This document shows, one piece after another, positions 34,067 to 43,287 of a stretch of DNA of 64,000 nt. Location: contig NZ_BJUW01000004.1 in assembly GCF_007988825.1 (NCBI RefSeq), positions 236,760-300,759 on the forward strand, read 5' to 3'. The notes beneath the pieces are model-generated. The model saw only the letters and a program-made list of their open reading frames with translations, was not told the DNA's origin and did not search any database. The translations under genes and the position numbers were made by a program. How positions within the stretch are numbered: position 1 is the first letter of the stretch; each line of letters starts with the position of its first letter. The DNA is from Microbacterium aerolatum (lineage in GTDB: Bacteria > Actinomycetota > Actinomycetes > Actinomycetales > Microbacteriaceae).

Positions 34067-34707
34067 GCCTTTCGTCCCGGCCGAGCATCCTGTGCTCTTC
34101 GCATCTCGTCGGCGAGGGCGGGATTCGCGTACACGCCATCGCCCTGCAGCTCGGCGATGACGTTCTCGACTGTCGCGGCATCCTTGTTCTGGCTCAGTTT
34201 GCGCTTGGCGACGACGCGTGTCGGCGTGAGCCGGAATCCGACCGTGCCGGCGGCGAGCCGTCGCACGAACGCTTCGTCGTTCGGGCGCTCCCACATCAGA
34301 CGCGGGTCCGGCATCCGTCCTTCGAAGCGCTCGACGAGCCGGTCGAGAACCCGCAGGTTCTCGTCGTCGCCGAGGATCTCGGGAACCCCGGCGAGATGCA
34401 GCGCGATGTAGTTCCAGGTCGGCACCGCCTGGGTGTCCTTTCCGTACCAGCCGGGCGAGACGTACCCGTGCGGGCCCTGGAAGACGACGAGCAGTTCGCG
34501 CTCGCCCATGCCGTGGATCAGGTCATCCGGACGTCCCACGTGCCCGACGATCGTGAGGTCGTCGCGATCCTCGTCGAGCATCATGACGTAGTGCGAAGCG
34601 ACCTGGCCCTCATCGGCCGCGCTGACGATCGTCGCCCACGGATTCTGTTCGATCACCCGGCGCATCTCCGCGACGTCGGCCAAGGTGAAGCTGGGATTCT
34701 GGCGCAT
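34063..34707 (-). CDS. FMN-binding negative transcriptional regulator (PaiB family)
   Basis: 214-residue PaiB-type split-barrel flavin protein. Key family motifs: FTLADVAEMRRVIEQNPWAT, TIVGHVGRPDDL, LVVFQGPHGYVSPGWYG and AVPTWNYIALHLAG. In Bacillus PaiB represses degradative-enzyme genes; here DNA binding is not evident and an FMN-linked enzymatic or protective role is equally possible. ATG 34707 lies exactly six bases after minus-strand TAGGCT (plus 34714-34719), with TTGACG 15 bases further upstream, so the mRNA is likely leaderless. Confidence 0.88.
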   Translation of the reverse strand: MRQNPSFTLADVAEMRRVIEQNPWATIVSAADEGQVASHYVMMLDEDRDDLTIVGHVGRPDDLIHGMGERELLVVFQGPHGYVSPGWYGKDTQAVPTWNYIALHLAGVPEILGDDENLRVLDRLVERFEGRMPDPRLMWERPNDEAFVRRLAAGTVGFRLTPTRVVAKRKLSQNKDAATVENVIAELQGDGVYANPALADEMRRAQDARPGRKA

Positions 34708-34736
34708 CCCCTCAGCCTACGACGGCGCGGTCGCCG

Positions 34737-36227
34737 TCAACGTCTGCGCTGCCCCGGTTCGACGACCGAGATCGTCTCGGTCTTCCACTCTTCCCACCCT
34801 GGCGTCCCCGCCATGAAGGCGTCCACCTCGTCACGGGTGGCGCGCAGCTTCGGGTCGTTCTTCAGATACTGCTTCGTCTCACGCGCAACGAGGCCCGACA
34901 GCACCAGCAGCCCGATGAGGTTCGGGAACGCCATCAGACCGTTCATCGCATCCGAGAAGGCCCACACCACCCCGAGTTGCACCGTGCATCCGATGAAGAC
35001 GACGAGCGAGAAGATGATGCGGAACGGCATGACCGCCCGACGGCCGAGCAGGCGCTCGATGTTCCGCTCTCCGTAGTACGACCATCCGAGGATCGTGGAG
35101 CCCGCGAACAGCACGAGTCCGATCGTCACGATGATGTGGCCCCAGTCGCCCGGCAGTCCGTGCGAGAACGCCTCGCCGGTCATGAGGGCCGGACTGATCT
35201 GCTCGCCTGTCTCCGGGTCGATCTGATTCCAGGTGCCGGTGGCGATGATGACCAGCCCGGTGCAGGTGACGACGATGATCGTGTCGATGAAGGTCTGTGT
35301 CATCGACACGAGTCCCTGGCGCACCGGGTGGCTGGTCTGCGCGGCAGCGGCCGCGATCGCGGCGGACCCCATGCCCGACTCGTTCGAGAAGATCCCGCGT
35401 GCCACGCCGAACTGCACGGCGATGATGATCGCCGACCCCGCGAAGCCGCCCACGGCGCTGGTGCCGGTGAACGCCTCGGTGAAGATCTGCGCGAAGGCCG
35501 CAGGCAAGGCCCCGACATTGGCGATGAGGATGTAAATCGCTCCGAGCACGTAGAAGACGATCATGATCGGGACGAGACCCGCGGTCACGCGGCCGATCGA
35601 CTTGATGCCGCCCACCAGCACGCTCAGCGCGAAGATCGTGAGGACGATGCCGGTCACCCAGGTGGGCACGTTGAAGCTCGACTCGAGGTTCGTGGCGATC
35701 GAGTTGCCCTGGGTCATGTTGCCGATGCCGAAGCAGGCGATGACCGCGAAGATGGCGAATGAGAGTCCGAGGACCTTGCCCAGCGGACCCCGGATGCCTC
35801 GTTCGAGGTAGTACTGCGGACCGCCGTTCTTCTCGCCGGCGGCATCCGTGGTGCGGAAGCGCACACCGAGGAACGCCTCCGAGTACTTCGATGCCATCCC
35901 GAGCAGACCGGTGATCCACATCCAGAACAGGGCGCCCGGTCCGCCGATGCCGATCGCCGTCGCGACGCCGACGATGTTCCCCGTGCCGACCGTCGCGGCC
36001 AGCGCGGTGGTCAGCGCCTGGAACTGCGAGATGTCGCCGTCCGATCCGGGGTCCTTACGCGTGAAGAGACCGAGCCGCAGAGCGGATCCGAGGCGCAGGA
36101 ACTGCAGGCCACCGAGCCGGATCGTCAGGTACAGACCGGTACCCAGTAGGAGCGGGATCAGGAACCAGGGCCCCCAGATCCAACCGCTGAAGGTCTCAAG
36201 TGCGGTCTGGAGTCCGGTGAGGTCCAT
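34737..36227 (-). CDS. Alanine/glycine:cation symporter (AGCS family)
   Basis: 496-residue integral membrane transporter with about eleven hydrophobic segments. Signature stretches ATVGTGNIVGVATAIGIGGPGALFWMW, GGPQYYLERG and ARGIFSNESGMGSAAIAAA mark the sodium:alanine symporter (SSF-like AGCS) family. Likely imports alanine or glycine with Na+ (or H+). ATG 36227 has AGGAG upstream. Standalone gene; substrate is inferred from family. Confidence 0.94.
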   Translation of the reverse strand: MDLTGLQTALETFSGWIWGPWFLIPLLLGTGLYLTIRLGGLQFLRLGSALRLGLFTRKDPGSDGDISQFQALTTALAATVGTGNIVGVATAIGIGGPGALFWMWITGLLGMASKYSEAFLGVRFRTTDAAGEKNGGPQYYLERGIRGPLGKVLGLSFAIFAVIACFGIGNMTQGNSIATNLESSFNVPTWVTGIVLTIFALSVLVGGIKSIGRVTAGLVPIMIVFYVLGAIYILIANVGALPAAFAQIFTEAFTGTSAVGGFAGSAIIIAVQFGVARGIFSNESGMGSAAIAAAAAQTSHPVRQGLVSMTQTFIDTIIVVTCTGLVIIATGTWNQIDPETGEQISPALMTGEAFSHGLPGDWGHIIVTIGLVLFAGSTILGWSYYGERNIERLLGRRAVMPFRIIFSLVVFIGCTVQLGVVWAFSDAMNGLMAFPNLIGLLVLSGLVARETKQYLKNDPKLRATRDEVDAFMAGTPGWEEWKTETISVVEPGQRRR

Positions 36228-36272
36228 GCATGCTCCTGTCTCGCGTCGTTGCAGTCGGTGGAACCACCCTAG

Positions 36273-37283
36273 TCACGCCTGGCAGCGCGGACACCAGTAC
36301 AGCTTGCGCGCGCCGAGCTCTTCGAGCACGATCTCGGTGCCGCACACCCGGCATGGAAGGCCGGCGCGGTGGTACACCCAGTGCCGGTCGTCGCGGCTCG
36401 CCATCGCCGCACGGTAGTCGGCAGGCGACAGGTCGTCCATGGTCATCATCTGGCCGGTCTCGACGCCGAGCGGCAGCAGCCGCGCCCAGTCCTCCCAGAG
36501 CTGCCGGACGATCTCCTCCGGCACGGCCTTGCCCGGCGTGTGCGGATTCAGGCGCGCCCGGTACAGCATCTCGGCCCGGTACACGTTGCCGATGCCGCTG
36601 ACGACGGACTGGTCCATCAGGAGCAGCGCGATCGCGGTGCCCTTCTTGCGCACGGCGCGGACGAACCGTTCCTCGTTCTCCGCCGGATCGCCGACGAGCG
36701 GATCGGGTCCGAGCTTCGCCACGGTCGCGAGCATCTCGTCGGGAGTCTGCAGCACGCACGCCGTCGGCCCGCGCAGGTCTGCCGCGGTGATGTCTGTCAT
36801 CAGGCGCAGTCGCACCTGCCCCACGATCGGAGGCGGCCACTCGGCTCCCTCGTCTTCCAGGCCCTTGGTCTGCTCCGACATGCGCACGTGGACGCGGGTG
36901 CGTCGCGGAGCGCCGATGGATGCGAGCGAGTTCTCCCCCACGTCGTCGAGGATCTGCGCGTCGTCGAGCAGATCCGGATCCGTGCCGCGCTGGTTGGTCT
37001 GCCCCATCCGGCCGTTCGCCGAGGCAATGGTGGGATCGAGCAGGATCTCCCCCGCGAAGTCCCACGCACCGTAGAGACCGAGGTGCACCCGCAGCCAGAG
37101 GTCGCCCTCTGCCTCGAGAAACATCTGCTTGCCGACGGCCTTGACGCTCACGGCCTCACGACCGTCGAGCACAGCGGCGCCCTCGGCGAACCGGCCCTGC
37201 GGGCTGGACGCGTGCAGCGTCTTGCCGATGAAGTTCCGGTCGAACTGCCGCGCGATCCGGTGTACGGAGTGTCCCTCGGGCAT
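36273..37283 (-). CDS. nei: Fpg/Nei family DNA glycosylase (endonuclease VIII-like)
   Basis: 336-residue bifunctional glycosylase/AP lyase that removes oxidised bases. MPEGHSVHRIARQF gives catalytic Pro2 and Glu3 after Met removal; the helix-two-turn-helix is at VVSGIGNVYRAEMLYRARLNPHTP; the C-terminal zinc finger CRVCG...WCPRCQ is present. The long insert around residues 85-140 is typical of actinobacterial Nei2-like proteins. Start at 37283, one base after the rpiB stop, so the two are co-transcribed. Confidence 0.92.
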   Translation of the reverse strand: MPEGHSVHRIARQFDRNFIGKTLHASSPQGRFAEGAAVLDGREAVSVKAVGKQMFLEAEGDLWLRVHLGLYGAWDFAGEILLDPTIASANGRMGQTNQRGTDPDLLDDAQILDDVGENSLASIGAPRRTRVHVRMSEQTKGLEDEGAEWPPPIVGQVRLRLMTDITAADLRGPTACVLQTPDEMLATVAKLGPDPLVGDPAENEERFVRAVRKKGTAIALLLMDQSVVSGIGNVYRAEMLYRARLNPHTPGKAVPEEIVRQLWEDWARLLPLGVETGQMMTMDDLSPADYRAAMASRDDRHWVYHRAGLPCRVCGTEIVLEELGARKLYWCPRCQA

Positions 37284-37284
37284 G

Positions 37285-37770
37285 TCAGGCGCGGGGGTCG
37301 GGCAGCAGCGATCCGTCGCGTTCGAAGTCCGCGATCTGCCCGATGCGGCGGACGTGCCTCTCGTCACCGGAGAACGGCGTGGCGATGAAGCGCTCGATGA
37401 AGGAGACGACCTCTTCGAAGGTGTGCTGGCGCGCGCCGATCGAGATGACGTTGGCGTCGTTGTGCTCGCGCGCGAGCTCGGCGGTGGAGAGGTTCCACAC
37501 GAGCGCCGCGCGGATGCCGTGCACCTTGTTCGCGGCCATCTGCTCGCCGTTGCCAGATCCGCCGAAGACGACGCCGAGCGCCTCGACGCCCGCCGCCTGG
37601 TCGGCCACGACGGCCTGCGCTGCACGGATGCAGAACGCCGGGTAGTCGTCGACCGCGTCGTACTCGACAGGGCCGTGGTCGACGACGTCGTGTCCGAGGG
37701 AGCTCAGATGCTCCTGCAGCTGGGTCGAGAACTCCAGACCCGCGTGATCTGTGGCGATGTGGATGCGCAT
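37285..37770 (-). CDS. rpiB: Ribose-5-phosphate isomerase B
   Basis: Interconverts ribose-5-phosphate and ribulose-5-phosphate in the pentose phosphate pathway. 161 residues of the RpiB/LacAB fold: MRIHIATDHAG start, VFGGSGNGEQMAANKVHGIRAAL with the active-site loop, REHNDANVISIGARQH. The catalytic Cys of enterobacterial RpiB is replaced by Ser in this loop, as in mycobacterial enzymes, which use a Glu instead. ATG 37770 has AGGA eight bases upstream. Operon with the Nei gene. Confidence 0.94.
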   Translation of the reverse strand: MRIHIATDHAGLEFSTQLQEHLSSLGHDVVDHGPVEYDAVDDYPAFCIRAAQAVVADQAAGVEALGVVFGGSGNGEQMAANKVHGIRAALVWNLSTAELAREHNDANVISIGARQHTFEEVVSFIERFIATPFSGDERHVRRIGQIADFERDGSLLPDPRA

Positions 37771-37805
37771 GCTCACCATCCTAGAAGCGCCGGCCGACAC
37801 ACCCG

Positions 37806-38987
37806 TCAGGGTGCGATGCCGGCGGCGGCGGGCTTGAATCCGAGGCGGACGTTCTCGCAGTCGCCGGGGCGGGACACGTCGTACCAGGGTCCGAGATCCG
37901 TGACGTGCGGGCGTTCGGCCGCCGGAGTCCCCTCGATGCGCTCGACGACGAGGTCGATGAGACCGCTGACGAATGCCGGATGGATGCCGGGGGTCTGCGT
38001 GCGCACCGCTGGAATGCCCGCCTCGGCGGCCGATTCCATGGCCTCGGTGTCGAGGTCCCACATGACCTCCATGTGGTCGCTCACGAAGCCGAGCGGCACG
38101 ATCACGACGGCCTTCGCCCCTGCGGCGGGCAGCTCAGCGATCACGTCGTTGATGTCGGGCTCCAGCCAGGGCTGGCTGGGCGGGCCGGACCGGGACTGGA
38201 AGACGAGCTGCCACGGCACGGTCGCGCCGCCGGTGACGGCGCCGAGCTTCTCGATGATGTGCTCGGCGACGGCGCGGTGCTGTGCAGCGTACGCACCGCC
38301 CTCGCCCCAGTCGACGTCGCGGGGTCCGGAGCGCTCGGCATCCGCCGTCGGGATCGAGTGCGTCGAGAACAGCACGTGGATGTCGGATGCCGGGATGCCC
38401 TGTCCGAGGAACTCGGACACCGCGGCATCCACTCCCTCCTGGAAGGGGGCGACGAAACCGGGGTGGTCGAAGAAGAGACGCACCTTGTCGGCGGTGACGC
38501 GGTCCTCGAGACCGGCCTTTGTGATGGCGTGCGCGATGTCCTCGCGGTACTGACGGTCGCTGGAGTAGGAGCTGTATGCGCTCGTCGCGAGCACCAGCAG
38601 CGTCTTGTGGCCGTCGTTCGCGGCCGCCGTGAACGCGTCGTCGAGGTACGGCTCCCAGTTGCGGTTGCCCCAGTAGACGGGCAGGTCGATGCCGCGGGCG
38701 GCGAGCTCGGCCTCGAGTGCGGCCTTCAGATCGCGGTTCTGCTGGTTGATCGGGCTCACCCCGCCGAAGTGCCGGTAGTGATGCGCCACCTCTTCGAGGC
38801 GCTCGTCCGGGATGCCGCGTCCTCCCGTGACGTTCCGCAGGAACGGGATGACGTCATCCTGCCCCTCGGGGCCGCCGAAGCTCGCGAGCACCAGGGCGTC
38901 ATAAGCCACCGGGGTCTCGATGAACTCGGCTCCGCCGGCGGCGGCAGAAGACGCGAAAGGAACGGAAGTCTGATCGAGCGCAGTCAC
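37806..38987 (-). CDS. hemH: Ferrochelatase (coproporphyrin III ferrochelatase in actinobacteria)
   Basis: Inserts Fe2+ into a porphyrin in haem synthesis; Gram-positive actinobacteria generally use coproporphyrin III (the gene is then also called cpfC). 393 residues from GTG 38987. Family motifs: DALVLASFGGPEGQDDVIPFL, RHFGGVSPINQQN, the catalytic His in LFSTHSIP and VIVPLGFVSDHMEV. No cysteine cluster for a [2Fe-2S] site is seen. The start is not certain; an in-frame ATG at 39020 would add 11 residues. Divergent from pepN. Confidence 0.92.
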   Translation of the reverse strand: MTALDQTSVPFASSAAAGGAEFIETPVAYDALVLASFGGPEGQDDVIPFLRNVTGGRGIPDERLEEVAHHYRHFGGVSPINQQNRDLKAALEAELAARGIDLPVYWGNRNWEPYLDDAFTAAANDGHKTLLVLATSAYSSYSSDRQYREDIAHAITKAGLEDRVTADKVRLFFDHPGFVAPFQEGVDAAVSEFLGQGIPASDIHVLFSTHSIPTADAERSGPRDVDWGEGGAYAAQHRAVAEHIIEKLGAVTGGATVPWQLVFQSRSGPPSQPWLEPDINDVIAELPAAGAKAVVIVPLGFVSDHMEVMWDLDTEAMESAAEAGIPAVRTQTPGIHPAFVSGLIDLVVERIEGTPAAERPHVTDLGPWYDVSRPGDCENVRLGFKPAAAGIAP

Positions 38988-39036
38988 CCCTCCATCTTCC
39001 CACCTCCCGCGCGCCGGCATCGTCGCCGTCCTGGCG

Positions 39037-39042
39037 TAGGCT
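39037..39042 (+). promoter_or_regulatory. -10 element for pepN
   Basis: TAGGCT hexamer; predicted start near 39049 leaves a leader of about 64 bases before GTG 39113. Confidence 0.42.
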
Positions 39043-39112
39043 GTCATGGTTGCCGTCGGCGCCAGCAGCGTCGACCCCATGCGACACCCCCGAACCCCTG
39101 GGAGAAACAGCT

Positions 39113-41680
39113 GTGCCTGGAGAGAACCTCACCCGAATCGAAGCGCAGGAGCGCCGCGAGATCATCGACACCCAGTCGTACGCGATCTCGCTCGACCTGA
39201 CCAAGGGCGCCGAGGTGTTCGGCTCCCGCAGCGTCGTGCACTTCACCGCGAAGCCCGGCAGCTTTACCTTCATCGACCTCATCGCCCGCGACGTGCGCGA
39301 GATCTCGCTCAACGGAGAGCAGCTCGACCCCGCCGAGGTCTTCGCCGAATCACGCATCACGCTGACTGACCTGCAGGAGGAGAACGTCCTCGTCGTCGAC
39401 GCGGACTGCCTCTACACGAACACCGGTGAGGGACTGCACCGCTTCGTCGACCCCGTCGACGGCGAGGTCTACCTCTACTCGCAGTTCGAGGTCCCCGACT
39501 CGCGCCGCGTGTTCGCCGTGTTCGAGCAGCCCGACCTCAAGGCCACGTTCCAGTTCACCGTCACGGCGCCCCAGGCGTGGAAGGTGATCTCCAACTCCCC
39601 CACGCCCGAGCCCATCAACCACGATGAGAGCAACACCGCGACGTGGGGCTTCGAGCCCACCCCGCGCATCTCGTCGTACATCACGGCCCTCGTCGCAGGC
39701 CCGTACGAGTCGACGTTCTCCGAGCTGACCAGCGCCGACGGCCGGGTCATCCCGCTGGGCGTCTACGGGCGCAAGAGCCTCTGGGAGCACCTCGACGCCG
39801 ACTACATCTTCGACAAGACCCGCGAGGGCTTCGCGTACTACGAGGAGAAGTTCGGAGTCCCGTACCCGTTCGCGAAGTACGACCAGCTGTTCGTGCCGGA
39901 GTTCAACGCCGGCGCCATGGAGAACGCAGGTGCGGTCACGTTCACCGAGACGTACGTCTTCCGCAGCAAGGTGACCGACGCCGTGAAGGAGCGTCGCGTC
40001 GTCACGATCCTTCATGAGCTCGCGCACATGTGGTTCGGCGACCTCGTCACCATGAAGTGGTGGAACGACCTGTGGCTGAACGAGTCGTTCGCCGAGTGGG
40101 CGTCGACGATCGCCACCGCAGAGGCCACGGAGTGGACCGAGGCGTGGACCACATTCAACGCCATGGAGAAGACCTGGGCGTACCGTCAGGATCAGCTCCC
40201 CTCGACGCACCCGATCACCGCCGAGATCAACGACCTCGAAGACGTACAGGTGAACTTCGACGGCATCACCTACGCCAAGGGCGGGTCGGTGCTCAAGCAG
40301 CTCGCCGCCTGGGTGGGCATCGACGCGTTCTTCGCGGGCGTCGGCCAGTACTTCCAGAAGCACGCCTGGGGCAACACCGAGCTGAGCGACCTGCTCACCG
40401 AGCTCGAGGCGACCAGCGGCCGTGAGCTGAGCACCTGGTCCAAGAAGTGGCTCGAGACGGCCGGCGTCAACACGCTCTCGCCCGTCATCGCCGAGGACGC
40501 GGACGGCGTCATCTCCCGGTTCGCGATCACTCAGACCGCCCCGGCGGACTACCCCACGATCCGCCCGCACCGGCTCGGCATCGGCTTCTACAACCTCGAC
40601 GGCGGCGCACTCACCCGCACTCACTACGTCGAGATCGACGTTGACGGCGACCGCACTGAGGTGCCCGAGCTGCAGGGTCAGAAGCGCCCCGACCTCGTGC
40701 TGCTGAACGACAACGACCTCGCCTACGCGAAGATCCGCCTCGACGAGCGCTCGCTCGAGACCGCGATCGCACACCTCGCCGACGTCTCTGACCCGCTCGC
40801 TCGCTCCCTCATCTGGGGTGCCGCCTGGGATCAGACGCGCGACGCCGAGAGCACGGCATCCGACTACATCGAGCTCGTGCTCGGCAACATCGGCCGCGAG
40901 ACCGAGTCGACCACCGTTCGCACCACACTCGCGCAGCTGCGCACCGCCGCGACGCTCTACGTCGCGCCGGCTGAGCGCGACGCGGCGCGCCTGAAGGTCG
41001 CAGAAGGCCTTTGGGATCTCGCGCACAGCGCCGCCGCGGGCAGCGACAGCCAGCTGCAGTTCGTGACGGCTTTCGCGGCATCGATGGTGAACTCCGAGCA
41101 CGCCGGCATCGTCGGACGCCTGCGCTCCGGCGAGGAGACCCTCCCGGGCCTCGAGATCGACACCGACCTGTCCTGGCAGCTGCTCGTCGGCCTCGCATCG
41201 ATCGGCGCCACCGATGCCGCGTCGATCGACGCTGCACTCGCCGCGGACAACACGTCCAAGGGCGCCGAGTTCGCCGCGCAGGCGCGTGCTGCGCTGCCGA
41301 CGGTCGACGACAAGCGCGTCGCATGGGCCTCGCTCGTCGACAACGCCGATCTGCCGAACACGATCGTGCGCTCTGCTGCGCTCGGCTTCGTGCACCCGAA
41401 CAGCGCAGAGGTGCTCGGGGAGTTCGTGCAGCGCTACTTCGACATGCTCGTCCCGGTGTGGGAATCGCGCACGTATCAGATCGCCAACTACCTGATCGTG
41501 GGGCTCTACCCCACCGCGCTGGCCGACGCCGAGCTGCGCGACGCCACGCGCGCGTGGCTGTCCGCCAACTCGGATGCTGCACCCGCGCTTCGCCGCCTGG
41601 TCAGCGAAGGACTCGCCGACGTCGAGCGCGCGCTGAGCGCACAGGCGAGGGATGCCGAGGAGCCCGAGCCCGTCGACTGA
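39113..41680 (+). CDS. pepN: Aminopeptidase N (M1 family)
   Basis: Zinc metallopeptidase that removes N-terminal residues from peptides in the cytoplasm. 855 residues. GAMENAG substrate-binding motif at about residue 267 and zinc motif HELAHMWFGDL with downstream NESFAEW (Glu ligand) at about 302-326; a C-terminal ERAP1-like helical domain completes it. GTG 39113 has GGAG eight bases upstream and gives MPGENLTRIEAQERR, the usual actinobacterial start. Followed by a perfect terminator. Confidence 0.96.
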   Translation: MPGENLTRIEAQERREIIDTQSYAISLDLTKGAEVFGSRSVVHFTAKPGSFTFIDLIARDVREISLNGEQLDPAEVFAESRITLTDLQEENVLVVDADCLYTNTGEGLHRFVDPVDGEVYLYSQFEVPDSRRVFAVFEQPDLKATFQFTVTAPQAWKVISNSPTPEPINHDESNTATWGFEPTPRISSYITALVAGPYESTFSELTSADGRVIPLGVYGRKSLWEHLDADYIFDKTREGFAYYEEKFGVPYPFAKYDQLFVPEFNAGAMENAGAVTFTETYVFRSKVTDAVKERRVVTILHELAHMWFGDLVTMKWWNDLWLNESFAEWASTIATAEATEWTEAWTTFNAMEKTWAYRQDQLPSTHPITAEINDLEDVQVNFDGITYAKGGSVLKQLAAWVGIDAFFAGVGQYFQKHAWGNTELSDLLTELEATSGRELSTWSKKWLETAGVNTLSPVIAEDADGVISRFAITQTAPADYPTIRPHRLGIGFYNLDGGALTRTHYVEIDVDGDRTEVPELQGQKRPDLVLLNDNDLAYAKIRLDERSLETAIAHLADVSDPLARSLIWGAAWDQTRDAESTASDYIELVLGNIGRETESTTVRTTLAQLRTAATLYVAPAERDAARLKVAEGLWDLAHSAAAGSDSQLQFVTAFAASMVNSEHAGIVGRLRSGEETLPGLEIDTDLSWQLLVGLASIGATDAASIDAALAADNTSKGAEFAAQARAALPTVDDKRVAWASLVDNADLPNTIVRSAALGFVHPNSAEVLGEFVQRYFDMLVPVWESRTYQIANYLIVGLYPTALADAELRDATRAWLSANSDAAPALRRLVSEGLADVERALSAQARDAEEPEPVD

Positions 41681-41693
41681 CCGACTCCGCTGT

Positions 41694-41741
41694 GATCAGG
41701 CCTCTGACCGCGCTGCTTTCAGCCCGGTCAGAGGCCTGATC
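41694..41741 (+). terminator. Perfect stem-loop terminator after pepN
   Basis: Seventeen-base-pair perfect inverted repeat (arms 41694-41710 and 41725-41741), 13 bases after the pepN stop and ending just two bases before the TAGAAT -10 of the next gene. Confidence 0.82.
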
Positions 41742-41755
41742 GATAGAATCGGGAG

Positions 41756-42844
41756 GTGCTGAACCTCCCCCTCGAGACCGTGCCTGAACCATCGGCGTTC
41801 CAGCTCTGGCTGGTCCAGCTCTGGGAAGGCACGCTCGCGTGGCTCCTCGCCGCGGGCGAGAACGTGATCCACGTCGTTCTGACCGTCGTCATCTGCGTCG
41901 TCATCGCGTTCGTGCTGCGACTGCTGATCCGGCGCATCGTCCACCGCATCGTGGATCGCGCCAAGTCGAAGGCGAATGTCGATGACACGCAGGCCCTCGA
42001 GCGGTCGCCCCTCGCAGACATGCGACTCGTTCAGCGCACGCGCACCCTCGGCACGATCCTGCAGAACATCGTCAACGTCGCGGTCGCCATCGTCGCTCTC
42101 GTGCTGATCACCAATCGGCTCGCACCCGATCTGGTCGGCTCGCTCACGCTCCTGACGGCCGCGATCGGCGCCGGACTCGGCTTCGGCGCGCAGAACATCG
42201 TCAAGGACGTCCTGAATGGCCTGTTCATCGTCGCCGAAGACCAGATCGGCATCGGAGACATGGTCGATATGGGTCTCGCCACAGGTGTCGTCGAGTACGT
42301 CGCGGTTCGCATCACTCATGTGCGCGATGTGAACGGCACGCTCTGGTACGTCCGCAACGGCGAGGTGACCCGGATCGGCAACATGTCGCAGGGATGGGCT
42401 CGCGCCATCGTCGACATCGGCGTCCCGGTGGACGCGGATGTGCCGGCCGTGGAAGCCGCGCTTCTGGAAGCCGCTCAGGGGCTTGCCAAGGACAACAAGT
42501 GGCGCACGCGCATCATCGAGCGCCCCGAGGTGTGGGGCCTCGAGTCGATGTCGGGCGAAGCGCTCGTCATCCGCGTCGTCATGAAGACCCGCGCGACCGC
42601 GATGGACGACGTCGCCCGCGAGTTGCGGATGCGGTTGAAGGATGCCGTCGAGAAGCTCGATCTCGCGGTGCCGTCGCTCGAGTCCGTCATCCCCGACGGC
42701 GTCGCCGGTGCGCGCCGGGTGCGCGGCGCGAATCCGCCGAGGACACGCCCCAATGCCGTCACCGGTGTTCCGCCGGCTGCCCGCGGCATCTGGCGGAAGA
42801 AGAACCCCAAGCAGCAACCCGAGCCTCCGGAGGAAACCGAATGA
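41756..42844 (+). CDS. MscS family mechanosensitive ion channel
   Basis: 362-residue small-conductance mechanosensitive channel that releases solutes on osmotic downshift. Three hydrophobic segments: about residues 28-56, 96-118 and the pore-lining TM3 LLTAAIGAGLGFGAQNIVKDVLNG (about 130-153); then the beta domain with EDQIGIGDMVD and TRIGNMSQGWARA, and a proline-rich C-terminal tail. GTG 41756 follows TAGAAT (41744-41749) by six bases, so it is leaderless. Overlaps the globin gene by four bases. Confidence 0.93.
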   Translation: MLNLPLETVPEPSAFQLWLVQLWEGTLAWLLAAGENVIHVVLTVVICVVIAFVLRLLIRRIVHRIVDRAKSKANVDDTQALERSPLADMRLVQRTRTLGTILQNIVNVAVAIVALVLITNRLAPDLVGSLTLLTAAIGAGLGFGAQNIVKDVLNGLFIVAEDQIGIGDMVDMGLATGVVEYVAVRITHVRDVNGTLWYVRNGEVTRIGNMSQGWARAIVDIGVPVDADVPAVEAALLEAAQGLAKDNKWRTRIIERPEVWGLESMSGEALVIRVVMKTRATAMDDVARELRMRLKDAVEKLDLAVPSLESVIPDGVAGARRVRGANPPRTRPNAVTGVPPAARGIWRKKNPKQQPEPPEETE

Positions 42845-43287
42845 CGTTCTACGACGAGGTCGGCGGCCAGACGACCTTCCAGCGGATCGTCGATGTCTTC
42901 TACCGCGAGGTCTCGCTCGATCCCGTCCTCAAGCCGATGTACCCCGAGGAAGACCTCGGTCCTGCGGCGGATCGCCTGACGATGTTCCTCGTGCAGTACT
43001 GGGGCGGCCCCACCACGTACAGCGAGCGAAGAGGGCATCCGCGTCTGCGCATGCGACATGTGCCGTTCCGCGTGGATCCCGACTCGCGCGACCGCTGGCT
43101 GCGCTGCATGCGCACGGCTCTCGACGAGGTGGAGCTCTCTCCGCTGCACGACGCCACGCTCTGGGACTACCTCGAGCGGGCCGCTTATGCCATGGTGAAT
43201 ACGCTGCCATCTGCCGCCGCCTCCCCTGGTGGCCGGCCGACGCTCGACGCACGCAGCACCAGTGAGGATTCAACGGAGACCGCATGA
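42841..43287 (+). CDS. glbO: Group II truncated haemoglobin (trHbO)
   Basis: 148-residue truncated globin of the GlbO class. MTFYDEVGGQTTFQRIVDVFYREV, MYPEEDLGPAADRLTMFLVQYWGGPTTYSERRGHPRLRMRHVPF holds the features (F8 His in RMRHVPF, Tyr/Trp near PTTYSE and QYWGG); split here for length. The C-terminal 20 residues are low-complexity. Roles proposed for the class include oxygen delivery, peroxidase-like activity and NO/lipid interaction. ATGA overlaps join it to mscS before and the FAD dehydrogenase after, so the three are translationally coupled. Confidence 0.94.
   Translation: MTFYDEVGGQTTFQRIVDVFYREVSLDPVLKPMYPEEDLGPAADRLTMFLVQYWGGPTTYSERRGHPRLRMRHVPFRVDPDSRDRWLRCMRTALDEVELSPLHDATLWDYLERAAYAMVNTLPSAAASPGGRPTLDARSTSEDSTETA

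Noticed and set aside
36196..37065. 289-codon frame overlapping the Nei glycosylase gene
   Set aside because: Frame-shifted shadow of nei rich in Arg; no motif.
39350..41395. A 681-codon open frame antisense to pepN
   Set aside because: Shadow of pepN, which carries GAMEN and HExxH motifs.
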